Of a stretch of DNA of 6,109 nt, positions 1 to 6,030 are shown piece after piece (within the stretch, counting starts at the first letter, position 1; each line of letters opens with the position of its first letter). The stretch is from Chloroflexota bacterium (GTDB lineage: Bacteria; Chloroflexota; UBA6077; CF-72): NCBI GenBank assembly GCA_019242065.1, contig JAFAWJ010000702.1, forward strand, positions 1 through 6,109, in the 5' to 3' direction. The notes beneath the pieces were generated by a model, which saw nothing but the letters and a program-made list of their open reading frames with translations, was not told the DNA's origin and made no database searches. A program made the translations under genes and the position numbers.

Positions 1-385
1 GCCAGCGGTCGGTCGCGAACAGGTGCTTTCCGAGGGTCGCCACCATGGACACGGCCACGGTGATGACGTGCGGCGTCGCGGGCTCCAGGACGAAGCCGAC
101 AATCATCCCGGACAGGATGGCCGAAGACGCCCAGTGTAGCGGGCGACCCTCGAAGCGGTCGATGACCAGTTCGGTGAGACTCGCGCCAGCAATGGCGAGC
201 AGCATGTGCGGCAGCGTCGCGGACCAGCCAACTCTGGTTGCGGCGAGCGCGAACAAGCCAAAAAATATGGCGAGCAACGTGCCTTTGGGCGTCCGAAGGA
301 ATTGTCGGAGGGATTGGGGCAGATCGGTTCGTGGCTCGCGGGGTTCGACGCGAACCGTCTGAGCAGACAGAGTCCTGGTTGGCAT
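1..385 (-). CDS. NqrB/RnfD-like multi-pass membrane protein, partial (C-terminus beyond the left edge)
   Basis: My translation from the ATG at 385-383 gives 128 residues with no stop before the window edge. A basic, Pro-rich cytoplasmic N-terminus (about 1-35) is followed by hydrophobic segments near residues 37-52, 57-75, 87-100 and 103-117. The stretch LSGMIVGFVLEP and then GKHLFATDRW (119-128) resembles the NqrB/RnfD family, where a conserved GKHLF-type segment precedes the Asn-Pro flavin site; that site would lie outside the window. Family members are membrane subunits that carry flavin and pass electrons through the membrane. The gene starts 12 nt after the stop of the FMN_bind gene. An in-frame TGA lies just upstream of the ATG, so it is the earliest possible start. 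There is no good Shine-Dalgarno, which suggests translational coupling. The family call rests on a partial sequence, so another small polytopic family is possible. Confidence 0.68.
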   Translation of the reverse strand, partial: MPTRTLSAQTVRVEPREPRTDLPQSLRQFLRTPKGTLLAIFFGLFALAATRVGWSATLPHMLLAIAGASLTELVIDRFEGRPLHWASSAILSGMIVGFVLEPATPHVITVAVSMVATLGKHLFATDRW

Positions 386-397
386 GAGATTTTTTCA

Positions 398-922
398 CTA
401 CCCCTGGGGGGTGGTCGTCGTGCTGGCGGCCTGCGCCTGAGAGAGCGCCGCCTGCACGGCCTGCTTGAACGCGGTGGAGCTATACGTGGCGCCACTTATC
501 ACGTTGACGCCGGCGGACTGGCTAGCGACGACCGCTGCGGGTAACGAGGCAATGCGCGATTCGGGAAAGGACGTGGTCACTCTGGTGATCTGGACGTTGG
601 CGATCCTCCCGCCAGAGATGGTGACCGAGACGGTCACGTTCCCGAAGCGAGACGTTCCGGTTCCCGAATACGTGCCATCTGCGTACGTCGCCGTCGCTGC
701 GGTGCTGGTGGCGCTGGTTGTCGAGGTTGCGGACGCTCCAACAACCACGGAGGGTGCGCTCGTGGCGGTCGACGTCGCGGTTCCTACCGTCGCATTGGGA
801 GTGGCCGCGGCAGCGGCGACAGTTGCGGCTGCCGGCTGCGTTGAAACCAGACCTGCCAGGTAGATTGTGGCTACCGCCGATGCGCTCAGCGCCACCAGAC
901 GTCCGCGTAATTTTTTGGCCAT
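398..922 (-). CDS. FMN_bind domain protein, exported or membrane-anchored (RnfG/NqrC-like flavin carrier)
   Basis: This 174-residue protein has a basic N-terminus (KKLRGR) and a hydrophobic segment at about 9-27, acting as a signal peptide or anchor. A low-complexity Ala/Thr/Ser/Val linker (about 30-80) follows, then an FMN_bind domain from DGTYSGTG (82-89) to about 162. The SGATYSS motif (143-149) is the place where ApbE-type flavin transferases attach FMN to a Thr in NqrC/RnfG proteins; Thr146 would be the acceptor. The residue six before it is Asn140 rather than the usual Asp. The likely role is an extracytoplasmic one-electron flavin carrier served by the RnfD-like protein encoded 12 nt downstream. 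I chose the ATG at 922 over the in-frame GTG at 925 because GGAGGA at 934-929 is better spaced for it. No ApbE gene is in the window. The domain call is secure; the redox partner is inferred. Confidence 0.88.
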   Translation of the reverse strand: MAKKLRGRLVALSASAVATIYLAGLVSTQPAAATVAAAAATPNATVGTATSTATSAPSVVVGASATSTTSATSTAATATYADGTYSGTGTSRFGNVTVSVTISGGRIANVQITRVTTSFPESRIASLPAAVVASQSAGVNVISGATYSSTAFKQAVQAALSQAQAASTTTTPQG

Positions 923-928
923 CACATG

Positions 929-934
929 TCCTCC
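929..934 (-). promoter_or_regulatory. Shine-Dalgarno GGAGGA of the FMN_bind gene
   Basis: On the minus strand GGAGGA reads from 934 to 929. The core GGAGG ends 7 nt before the ATG at 922 and 4 nt before the in-frame GTG at 925, which favours the ATG. An out-of-frame ATG at 927 is followed at once by TGA and can encode nothing. Confidence 0.75.
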
Positions 935-1011
935 ACGCCGCCCGCTTCCGCATGACCCTTGGGTTCGGCATGCTTCCTACCGTATGGGCTCACACTTGGA
1001 CCCGCATGTGC

Positions 1012-1021
1012 CACAGCTGTG
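1012..1021. repeat. Perfect 10-bp palindrome CACAGCTGTG
   Basis: This self-complementary 10-mer sits about 90 bp upstream of the FMN_bind start and about 300 bp upstream of the PAP2 start. Such a dyad could be an operator for a dimeric regulator. A single 10-bp palindrome can also occur by chance, so no function is claimed. Confidence 0.35.
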
Positions 1022-1262
1022 AAATCACTGAGACGCTGCATTGCTGCAACTATGACGTTCCGGCGGCATCGCGGATCGATCTGCAAACGGCCGCGGCCAC
1101 GCGTACCTTCCTGAGCAGTTCCAGGTAGTGGATTGTTCAGTGGTCGCAACGCGCCGTCGTTCCAGAGCGGCCTGCAGCAGGACCTGCCGAACGTTGTCGT
1201 GTTTTCGCCGCGGTCGCCGCGGTACGTTGCGCGCTGGTATGCCACCCGGTCGGGCAATGGCG

Positions 1263-1279
1263 GCACGCTTCCTGCGTGC
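1263..1279. repeat. Small inverted repeat upstream of the PAP2 gene
   Basis: GCACGC and GCGTGC pair perfectly around a 5-nt TTCCT loop. The repeat ends 37 nt before the chosen ATG at 1317, so it could lie in the 5' leader of the phosphatase mRNA. No run of T follows, so it does not look like an intrinsic terminator. It could equally be a chance repeat in GC-rich DNA. Confidence 0.3.
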
Positions 1280-1316
1280 TCGGCGACCTCCACTCTCGCC
1301 AGGATGGCCCGATCCG

Positions 1317-2045
1317 ATGATACCCGCGCCTGAGCGTCCCGACGCATCCCAACCCGCCGCGCCGGCTCGTGTCGCATGGTCTCGGACACGGCGGATCGCT
1401 GTCATGATGACGCTGGCCGCGCTGGCGCTGGTCGGGCTGACGTTCGTCGCCGGTCAGGCGAACCCGGACGCGATCGACCTGCAGGCGACGCTCTGGTTGC
1501 AGCGGATCACGTTCCGGCCCTTCGCGGCTCTGATGTACTGGGTGAGCTGGGCTGGCTTTAGCCCGCAGAATGTCGCGCTACCCGTGGTCGTCGCCGGCAT
1601 CTTCGCACTGCGCGGGTACCGGATCGAGGCCCTGTGGCTGCTTGGCACCTCGGCGTCAGTTGTCGCGACCGAGCTCCTCAAGGAGCTTGTGCACCGACCC
1701 CGACCGTCGCCCGAGTTGGTCGGTGTCACCGCGGCGTTGCCCGACTGGAGCTTCCCGAGTGGACATACGGTCCAGTACACCACACTGTTCGGCTTCGCCT
1801 TTTACCTGGTCTTCGTGCTGGTACGACGATCGGCAGCCCGCACAGCGTGTCTCATTGTCCTGTCGTTGCCTGTTCTTCTGGTGGGGCCTTCGCGGCTGTA
1901 CCTGGGACAGCATTGGCTCAGTGACGTGCTGGGCGGCTACGCGGTGGCGGTGCTCCTGCTCTTACCGTATTGCTCGGCCTATGCTCGCGCGCGGCTGCCG
2001 GCGATCCGTCGGGCACGTCTGCCGGAGACAGGCGCTGGGCGCTGA
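1317..2045 (+). CDS. PAP2-family (type 2 phosphatidic acid phosphatase) integral membrane phosphatase
   Basis: From the ATG at 1317 this is 242 residues. It carries the three-part PAP2 signature: K122 followed seven residues later by R129-P130 (KELVHRPRP); FPSGHT at 146-151 with His150; and S192-R193 with H199 and D203 (SRLYLGQHWLSD). In this family the second His is the phosphorylated nucleophile. Hydrophobic segments lie near 27-46, 68-80, 86-98, 104-119, 155-170, 177-191 and 204-220, consistent with a polytopic membrane enzyme. Likely substrates are lipid phosphates such as phosphatidic acid, phosphatidylglycerol phosphate or undecaprenyl pyrophosphate; the sequence does not say which. The frame stays open upstream to 1128, but that extension is basic and Arg-rich without similarity to the family, so I chose the later ATG. 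The Shine-Dalgarno is weak. The gene stands alone on the plus strand between minus-strand genes. Confidence 0.9.
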   Translation: MIPAPERPDASQPAAPARVAWSRTRRIAVMMTLAALALVGLTFVAGQANPDAIDLQATLWLQRITFRPFAALMYWVSWAGFSPQNVALPVVVAGIFALRGYRIEALWLLGTSASVVATELLKELVHRPRPSPELVGVTAALPDWSFPSGHTVQYTTLFGFAFYLVFVLVRRSAARTACLIVLSLPVLLVGPSRLYLGQHWLSDVLGGYAVAVLLLLPYCSAYARARLPAIRRARLPETGAGR

Positions 2046-2505
2046 ACCGGCAGCCCGCCCGAGTGAGGATCGGTCAGTCGCACGCATCGGTGGCAGGGCG
2101 TGATCTTGTCGTCGTCGCCAGAACCTCGGTGATCGCAGTCACCCCGCGATGTGAGGACCGCGCGACCTGGCATGCTCGGCGCAAGCGCGCCGATCGGGAG
2201 GGCGCCGAGGATGTTGTCGCGAGCGCTCAGCCAAAGCGAAGACTCGGTTGACGCCTTGCAAGGCCTATCTTCCTGGAGAGGTGGCCGCGAGCAACGGGCG
2301 TGTGACTCTACCGTCCGGTCATGGAGTGCCTGCTCTTCGGCATCCGGCCCAAGCACGATCTCAGCGCCCACTTCCCGAGCCTGGGAGGGCGAACTGTACA
2401 GGTTTCCCGACATGATGTCCCGACCCCTGACAGCCGACGGCCGACGCTAATCGTCCATCCGTGCGATCCCGGCCCGATGCTGGATTCAGCGTGACGTGAG
2501 CTGAG
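2046..2505. other. Intergenic region between convergent genes, no convincing gene
   Basis: These 460 bp separate the 3' ends of the PAP2 gene and the Mo hydroxylase operon. Open frames occur on both strands: 99 residues at 2151-2450 plus, 144 at 1979-2413 minus, and a 57-codon frame at 2321-2494 plus. None has a recognisable domain or a good ribosome binding site, and the longest runs back into the PAP2 gene antisense. A 7-bp stem with a 4-nt loop lies at 2176-2193. No stem followed by a T run was found for either flanking gene. The region may be decayed sequence. Confidence 0.5.
2176..2193. repeat. GC-rich hairpin between the convergent genes
   Basis: TCGGCGC and GCGCCGA form a perfect 7-bp stem around the tetraloop AAGC. 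It lies 131 nt after the PAP2 stop and 313 nt beyond the end of the Mo hydroxylase gene. It lacks a T tract on both strands, so calling it a terminator would be speculative. Confidence 0.3.
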
Positions 2506-4869
2506 CTACTGCCCTCCGCCTTGTGTGCCGCCACCGCCTTGACCGCCTGACTGGCCACCCCCATCTCCGCCTGCAGCATCGCCTCCACCTCCACGCGCTG
2601 CCTGGCCAGGGTTCAGCGGGACGCTTTGCAGCCGCTGTCCTGTGGCGTGGAAGATGGCGTTGGCGATGGCCGGTGGTGTCGTAAGCGTGGTGATTTCGCC
2701 CGCGCCCCACGCGGGCTGGTCCGGATGGTTGATCAGCGTGATGTCAATCGGCGGGATGTCGCTGAAGCGAAGGATGGGATAGCTGCGCCAGTCGACGCTG
2801 GTAATCTTTGATGTGTCGAAGTTGACCTGCTCCAGTATCGCACGACTTGCCGACTGAATCACATTGCCCTGGATCTGGTTCTTCAGCCCATCCGGGTTGA
2901 TGACGAGTCCGCAGTCATGGGCGACCGCGATGTGATTCAGGGTGATCCGCCCGGTGCTGTCCACGGAGACGTCGGCCGCGGTGGCCACGTACGCCTCGAT
3001 ATTTTCGTACTGTGCGAAAGCGATGCCGAGGCCTCGTCCGGAGTTGCTGGGTGACGTATGCGACTGCCAGCCGATCTGACTTGCAGCGGCTTGCACCACC
3101 GCGATGGCACGCGGATCAGTCAGGTGATTCAAACGGAACTGCAATGGATCAACTGCCGCCGCGTACGCTAGCTCATCCATGAACGACTCGTTGGCAAACG
3201 TATTGGCCATGGCGCCCAGGCTGCGCAGTGCGGAAACGCGGATCGGCGAGTTACTGAGCCAGTGCACTGTCACCCGGTTATTGGCGAAAGTGTAGTTGGT
3301 CGGCGCGTTACGATCGCCGCCACCGAAGCCATTATCTGCGGCTGGTGGGGGCGGAGTTACCAACTGTCCTGGTAACAAGTTGGCTGCCATACCACCGGGC
3401 CGGGTGCTGTGCGTCGGTGTCCAGACCTCGTAGTCCCAGGCGCTCACCATGCCCTGGGAATCGACCGCGCCCCGAACGTTGGCGACCATAGCTGGCCCGT
3501 GCGGCTCCCATACGTGTTCATCCTGCCGCATCCACTGGACACGGACTGGTTTGCCAACCGCCTGCGATAGCAGCGCGGCCTCGCCGGCGGCATCGTCAAA
3601 GCCGTTGTGGCCGTAGCAGCCGGAGCCTTCCATGTGGATCACGTGCACGCTGTTGGTGGGCATCCCGAGAAGTTGGGCGATCGCGCCGCGGAGTGGATAC
3701 ACACCCTGGGTGCTCGAATAAATCGTGGCTTGATTCGCTTGGACGTCAGCCACCGCGCAGGATGGACCGATCGATACGTGACTCTGGTACGGCTGTGTGT
3801 AGCTCGCTTGCACCACGTTCGCGGCGTTGGCCAGCGCCGTATCCACGTCGCCGTTGTTGACCGCCTGCTTATCGGACGTCGGCTGTTGCTGCAGGAAACT
3901 CGCGAGCTGGCTCTGATCCGGCAGCGAGTCGGTCGTCGTCCAGTCGACTGCCAGCTGGCGCGCCGCCTGGATTGCGCCCCATTCCGACTGCGCAACGACG
4001 CCGACAAAGTTCCCGTTCTGGACGACTTTTACCAGGTCGGCAATACCCGCCACCGAGCCCTGGTCCACACTGGATACCGTGGCGCCGATGCCAGCCGGAT
4101 GAATGGTGCGGCCGTGCAGCATGCCTGGTAAGCGCAGGTCCGACACGTAGCTCGGCTGGCCGAACATTTTGCCTGGCAGGTCCAGACGCGGTGTGGATTG
4201 CCCGACGACGGTGTACTGCGACGGATCCTTGAGCGGTGTCTGGTCGGAAATTGTCGTGTTGAAGACGTTGCCTCCGATCAAATCCCCGTACGCCAGCTGC
4301 TGCGAAGGATTGTTGGTCACCGAGATCGCGCCGTTGTTGACGGTCAAGCTGTCCTGGGACACGCCGAGGCGGGTAGCGGCCATCCCGAGAAGTGACTCAC
4401 GGGCCGCGGCCGCTGCCTTCCGGACGTTCACTCCGCCAACCTGCACCGTCTTGCTGCCGGCGGTGTAGCCCTCGTCTGCGGTACGCGCTGTGTCGCCCTG
4501 GACCATGGTCACACTCTGCAGCGGCACGTACAGTTCGTCGGCGGCAATCTGCGCCAGCGCGGTGCGTGTTCCGGTACCCAGCTCAACCCGACCGCTGAAG
4601 ATCGTGACGTTCCCGTCCTGGCCGACGGCCAACCACGAATCCACCTGGTTCGGGTCGATCGCCGCGGCGGTGCTGGGTGCGGCAGCCGGGCTGGGAACCG
4701 GCTGCTGTTCGGCGACTTCGGTCGGCACGGCCGTCGCCGGGGCCTTGGGCGGGTCGGTCGGCGACGAGGTCGCCTGGGCTCGCGCGACCTGGAGCAAGCT
4801 AAAGCTGACGATGACGGCGCCGCCTCCACCGAGGAAGGCGCGCCGCGTGAAACCGCGCACGTCGCTCAT
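2506..4869 (-). CDS. Molybdopterin-binding large subunit of a Tat-exported xanthine dehydrogenase-family hydroxylase (IorB/NicB-like)
   Basis: This 787-residue protein begins with a Tat signal: TRRAFLG at 8-14, a hydrophobic core, then ARAQA (29-33). A Pro/Ala/Thr linker runs to about 70. The Mo domain starts near IDPNQVDSWL (71-80). FSGRVELGTGTRTALAQIAADEL (91-113), GSGCYGHNG (415-423), RVSALRSLGA (544-553) and the WGAGE motif with predicted catalytic Glu725 match Mo hydroxylases of the isoquinoline 1-oxidoreductase beta / nicotinate dehydrogenase B group. These hydroxylate N-heterocycles or oxidise aldehydes using a Mo-pterin dinucleotide; the substrate here is unknown. The ATG overlaps the stop of the small-subunit gene (ATGA at 4869-4866), which fixes the start and implies coupling, although the frame is open upstream. 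The protein ends in a Gly/Gln-rich tail (about 758-787) and lacks the C-terminal cytochrome c domain found in some relatives. No FAD-subunit gene is adjacent. Confidence 0.92.
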   Translation of the reverse strand: MSDVRGFTRRAFLGGGGAVIVSFSLLQVARAQATSSPTDPPKAPATAVPTEVAEQQPVPSPAAAPSTAAAIDPNQVDSWLAVGQDGNVTIFSGRVELGTGTRTALAQIAADELYVPLQSVTMVQGDTARTADEGYTAGSKTVQVGGVNVRKAAAAARESLLGMAATRLGVSQDSLTVNNGAISVTNNPSQQLAYGDLIGGNVFNTTISDQTPLKDPSQYTVVGQSTPRLDLPGKMFGQPSYVSDLRLPGMLHGRTIHPAGIGATVSSVDQGSVAGIADLVKVVQNGNFVGVVAQSEWGAIQAARQLAVDWTTTDSLPDQSQLASFLQQQPTSDKQAVNNGDVDTALANAANVVQASYTQPYQSHVSIGPSCAVADVQANQATIYSSTQGVYPLRGAIAQLLGMPTNSVHVIHMEGSGCYGHNGFDDAAGEAALLSQAVGKPVRVQWMRQDEHVWEPHGPAMVANVRGAVDSQGMVSAWDYEVWTPTHSTRPGGMAANLLPGQLVTPPPPAADNGFGGGDRNAPTNYTFANNRVTVHWLSNSPIRVSALRSLGAMANTFANESFMDELAYAAAVDPLQFRLNHLTDPRAIAVVQAAASQIGWQSHTSPSNSGRGLGIAFAQYENIEAYVATAADVSVDSTGRITLNHIAVAHDCGLVINPDGLKNQIQGNVIQSASRAILEQVNFDTSKITSVDWRSYPILRFSDIPPIDITLINHPDQPAWGAGEITTLTTPPAIANAIFHATGQRLQSVPLNPGQAARGGGGDAAGGDGGGQSGGQGGGGTQGGGQ
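4866..4869 (-). promoter_or_regulatory. ATGA stop/start overlap coupling the two hydroxylase subunits
   Basis: The large-subunit ATG (4869-4867) overlaps the small-subunit TGA (4868-4866). The large subunit has no strong Shine-Dalgarno, so its translation probably relies on re-initiation by ribosomes finishing the small subunit. This arrangement is typical for proteins made in equal amounts. Confidence 0.8.
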
Positions 4870-5327
4870 GCCGAGGTTCCGGCGGCCTGCTGCACGGCCG
4901 CGACGATACGTGGGTGCGACCCGCAGCGGCAGAGATTGCCATTCAAGGCCTGAACAATCTGGGCCTGGGTCGGCGACGCGTTCTGGTTCAGCAGTCCAGC
5001 GGCGACCATGATCATGCCGTTGATGCAGTACGCGCACTCACCCGCCTGTTGCTGCAAGAATGCTGTCTGCAGCGGATGCGGCGCATCCGATGAGCCGAGG
5101 CCCTCCAGCGTGGTAACCGGCTGATCGGCAACTCGCGAGAGCTGGTAGACACATGAGCGGACCGCGCGACCGTTCACCAGCACGGTGCAGGCTCCGCATT
5201 GCGAAAGGCCGCAGCCGAACTTGGGACCGTTCAGCCCCAATTCGTCGCGCAAAACATAGAGTAGCGGAGTGTCGGCTGACGAGTTGACTGTCTGCTGCTG
5301 ACCATTCACTGTGATCTGAGTTGACAT
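4866..5327 (-). CDS. [2Fe-2S] small subunit of the molybdenum hydroxylase (IorA/NicA-like)
   Basis: This 153-residue protein has the two-domain layout of Mo hydroxylase iron-sulfur subunits. The N-terminal plant-type ferredoxin domain binds one cluster through Cys39, Cys44, Cys47 and Cys59 (CGLSQCGAC). The C-terminal helical domain binds the second through Cys98, Cys101, Cys133 and Cys135 (ECAYCINGM and NLCRCGSHPRI). All eight ligands are present. It passes electrons from the Mo centre of its partner to an external acceptor. It has no signal peptide of its own, so it probably crosses the membrane bound to the Tat-signal-bearing large subunit encoded directly downstream with a 4-nt overlap. 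The residue before Cys98 is Glu where Gln is usual. The start at 5327 is supported by AGGA at 5339-5336, 8 nt upstream. It is the first gene of the operon, so the promoter should lie upstream of 5339. Confidence 0.95.
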   Translation of the reverse strand: MSTQITVNGQQQTVNSSADTPLLYVLRDELGLNGPKFGCGLSQCGACTVLVNGRAVRSCVYQLSRVADQPVTTLEGLGSSDAPHPLQTAFLQQQAGECAYCINGMIMVAAGLLNQNASPTQAQIVQALNGNLCRCGSHPRIVAAVQQAAGTSA

Positions 5328-5335
5328 TCGTAATT

Positions 5336-5339
5336 TCCT
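5336..5339 (-). promoter_or_regulatory. Shine-Dalgarno AGGA of the small-subunit gene
   Basis: On the minus strand AGGA (5339-5336) lies 8 nt before the ATG at 5327. It sits partly within the palindrome CCTAGG (5342-5337). It supports the chosen start. Confidence 0.6.
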
Positions 5340-5590
5340 AGGATGCGGGCGCGTCGCCTGAGATGTCGAGAAATCGGTTCAGCCTCATCGTGAGCGCGTT
5401 TCGAGTGTCGCAAATTGTGTGCCGCCGCGCCCGCCGAGGTAACCGGGTCGTGTCCCGACCTGCGGCGGCCACTCGGTGGTCATTACCTCAGGTGCAGACC
5501 GGTCCGACCAGTGGTCTTCAGGAATGTGCGCGGGCCGATGCCCTCGAGCGCGCGCGACCGCCCACGCGCGCTGGAAACCCTCGCGGTTGA
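5340..5590. other. Upstream region of the Mo hydroxylase operon, no gene seen
   Basis: No open frame here shows a recognisable product; the translations are Arg/Pro/Ala-rich. The operon promoter should lie here, reading leftward. The only hexamer pair I noticed on the minus strand, TTGCGA (5413-5408) and CGATGA (5390-5385) with a 17-bp spacer, has a very poor -10 element, so I do not call it. A GC-rich inverted repeat lies at 5546-5571. Confidence 0.5.
5546..5571. repeat. 8-bp GC-rich inverted repeat
   Basis: AGCGCGCG (5546-5553) pairs with CGCGCGCT (5564-5571) around a 10-nt loop. It lies just past the end of the response-regulator remnant on the minus strand and upstream of the Mo hydroxylase operon. 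It has no T tract. Alternating CG sequence makes chance pairing likely. Confidence 0.3.
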
Positions 5591-5599
5591 GCTCCGGCA

Positions 5600-6030
5600 C
5601 TGCTCCTGGAGCTTCTCGCGCGGGCGAGATCCGTGACCAGGAAGTCAGGGTAGTTCGGCGTGGACACTTCAATTCCTTCGCGGCTGCCTGGTGAAGTTCG
5701 TCGACAGCTGTGGAGCGTCTGGCGCTGCGACAATGCGCGCGTAGTCACATGCCAGTCGAGGTTCGCAGGCTGGGCCAGCCAGATCAACGTGGCTGCCGAG
5801 CTCCTCGCCATCCATACGAATATCGAGGACGACCAGGTCCGGACGTTGCGTCTTAGCAATCTCGCCGCCGAGCATCCGGCGAGCGCCGCCCACCTCCAGT
5901 CTGACCGCCACACCCCAGGCGCGGTCGACGCCGACACCCGAGGCCAGTCGTCGACTGACCATGCCTCCACCCGGTCACTCAGCCGGACTAGCAACCGAAG
6001 GTGGGTGAGAGCATGTCCGTCATCCGCCAC
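5600..6030 (-). pseudogene. Frameshifted remnant of a response-regulator receiver domain
   Basis: No single frame encodes a full protein, but receiver-like pieces follow one another in the right order on the minus strand. VADDGHALTHLRLLV (from 6030) resembles the acidic pocket and first helix. In another frame, RPDLVVLDIRMDGEELG (5845-5795) is the strand and loop carrying the phosphorylated Asp (codon 5824-5822). The same frame continues to DAPQL, ending at 5705. A third frame gives VDELHQAAAKELK (5705-5667). The first frame then resumes with GIEVSTPNYPDFLVTDLARARSS (5676-5608), which resembles the final strand and the Lys-Pro-Phe region, with the Lys lost. The stretch between the first two pieces is poorly conserved. 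All other genes in the window are intact, so true decay is more likely than sequencing error. The central motif is clear; the overall reconstruction is my inference. Confidence 0.55.

Larger units (their letters stand above)
926..1316. other. Divergent intergenic region between the FMN_bind and PAP2 genes
   Basis: About 390 bp lie between two divergently transcribed genes and should carry both promoters. The overlapping open frames here have strongly basic, Arg/Ser/Pro-rich translations without domains, as expected for non-coding high-GC DNA. Visible structure includes a perfect 10-bp palindrome CACAGCTGTG (1012-1021), a second GGCCGCGGCC (1089-1098), a direct repeat of GCCGCGGT within about 1209-1225, and a hairpin GCACGC-TTCCT-GCGTGC (1263-1279). 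I could not identify a convincing -35/-10 pair on either strand. Confidence 0.6.

Noticed and set aside
465..863. Open frame of 132 residues antisense to the FMN_bind gene
   Set aside because: It mirrors the Ala/Thr-rich linker and domain of the real gene in reverse and has no features of its own.
1128..1316. N-terminal extension of the PAP2 protein by 63 residues
   Set aside because: The extension is Arg/Ser/Pro-rich, unlike the family, and would need a rare start codon; the ATG at 1317 gives a normal-length PAP2 protein.
1979..2413. Open frame of 144 residues on the minus strand
   Set aside because: It runs antisense into the 3' end of the PAP2 gene, has no recognisable domain or ribosome binding site, and its composition fits a chance frame in GC-rich DNA.
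2321..2494. 57-codon frame on the plus strand starting MECLLFGIRPKHD
   Set aside because: No Shine-Dalgarno precedes it, no domain is recognisable, and overlapping frames of similar quality exist on both strands.
3659..4393. 13-base repeat CATCCCGAGAAGT inside the Mo subunit gene (near 3661 and 4381)
   Set aside because: Both copies encode Leu-Leu-Gly-Met with the same codons within otherwise unrelated segments, so chance is the simplest explanation.
4870..5037. N-terminal extension of the Mo subunit by 56 residues
   Set aside because: It would overlap the small-subunit gene and bury the Tat signal. The ATG at 4869 gives a terminal Tat motif and a classic ATGA overlap.
5385..5413. Possible promoter TTGCGA/CGATGA on the minus strand before the Mo hydroxylase operon
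   Set aside because: The spacer is ideal at 17 bp, but the -10 hexamer has almost no match to the consensus.
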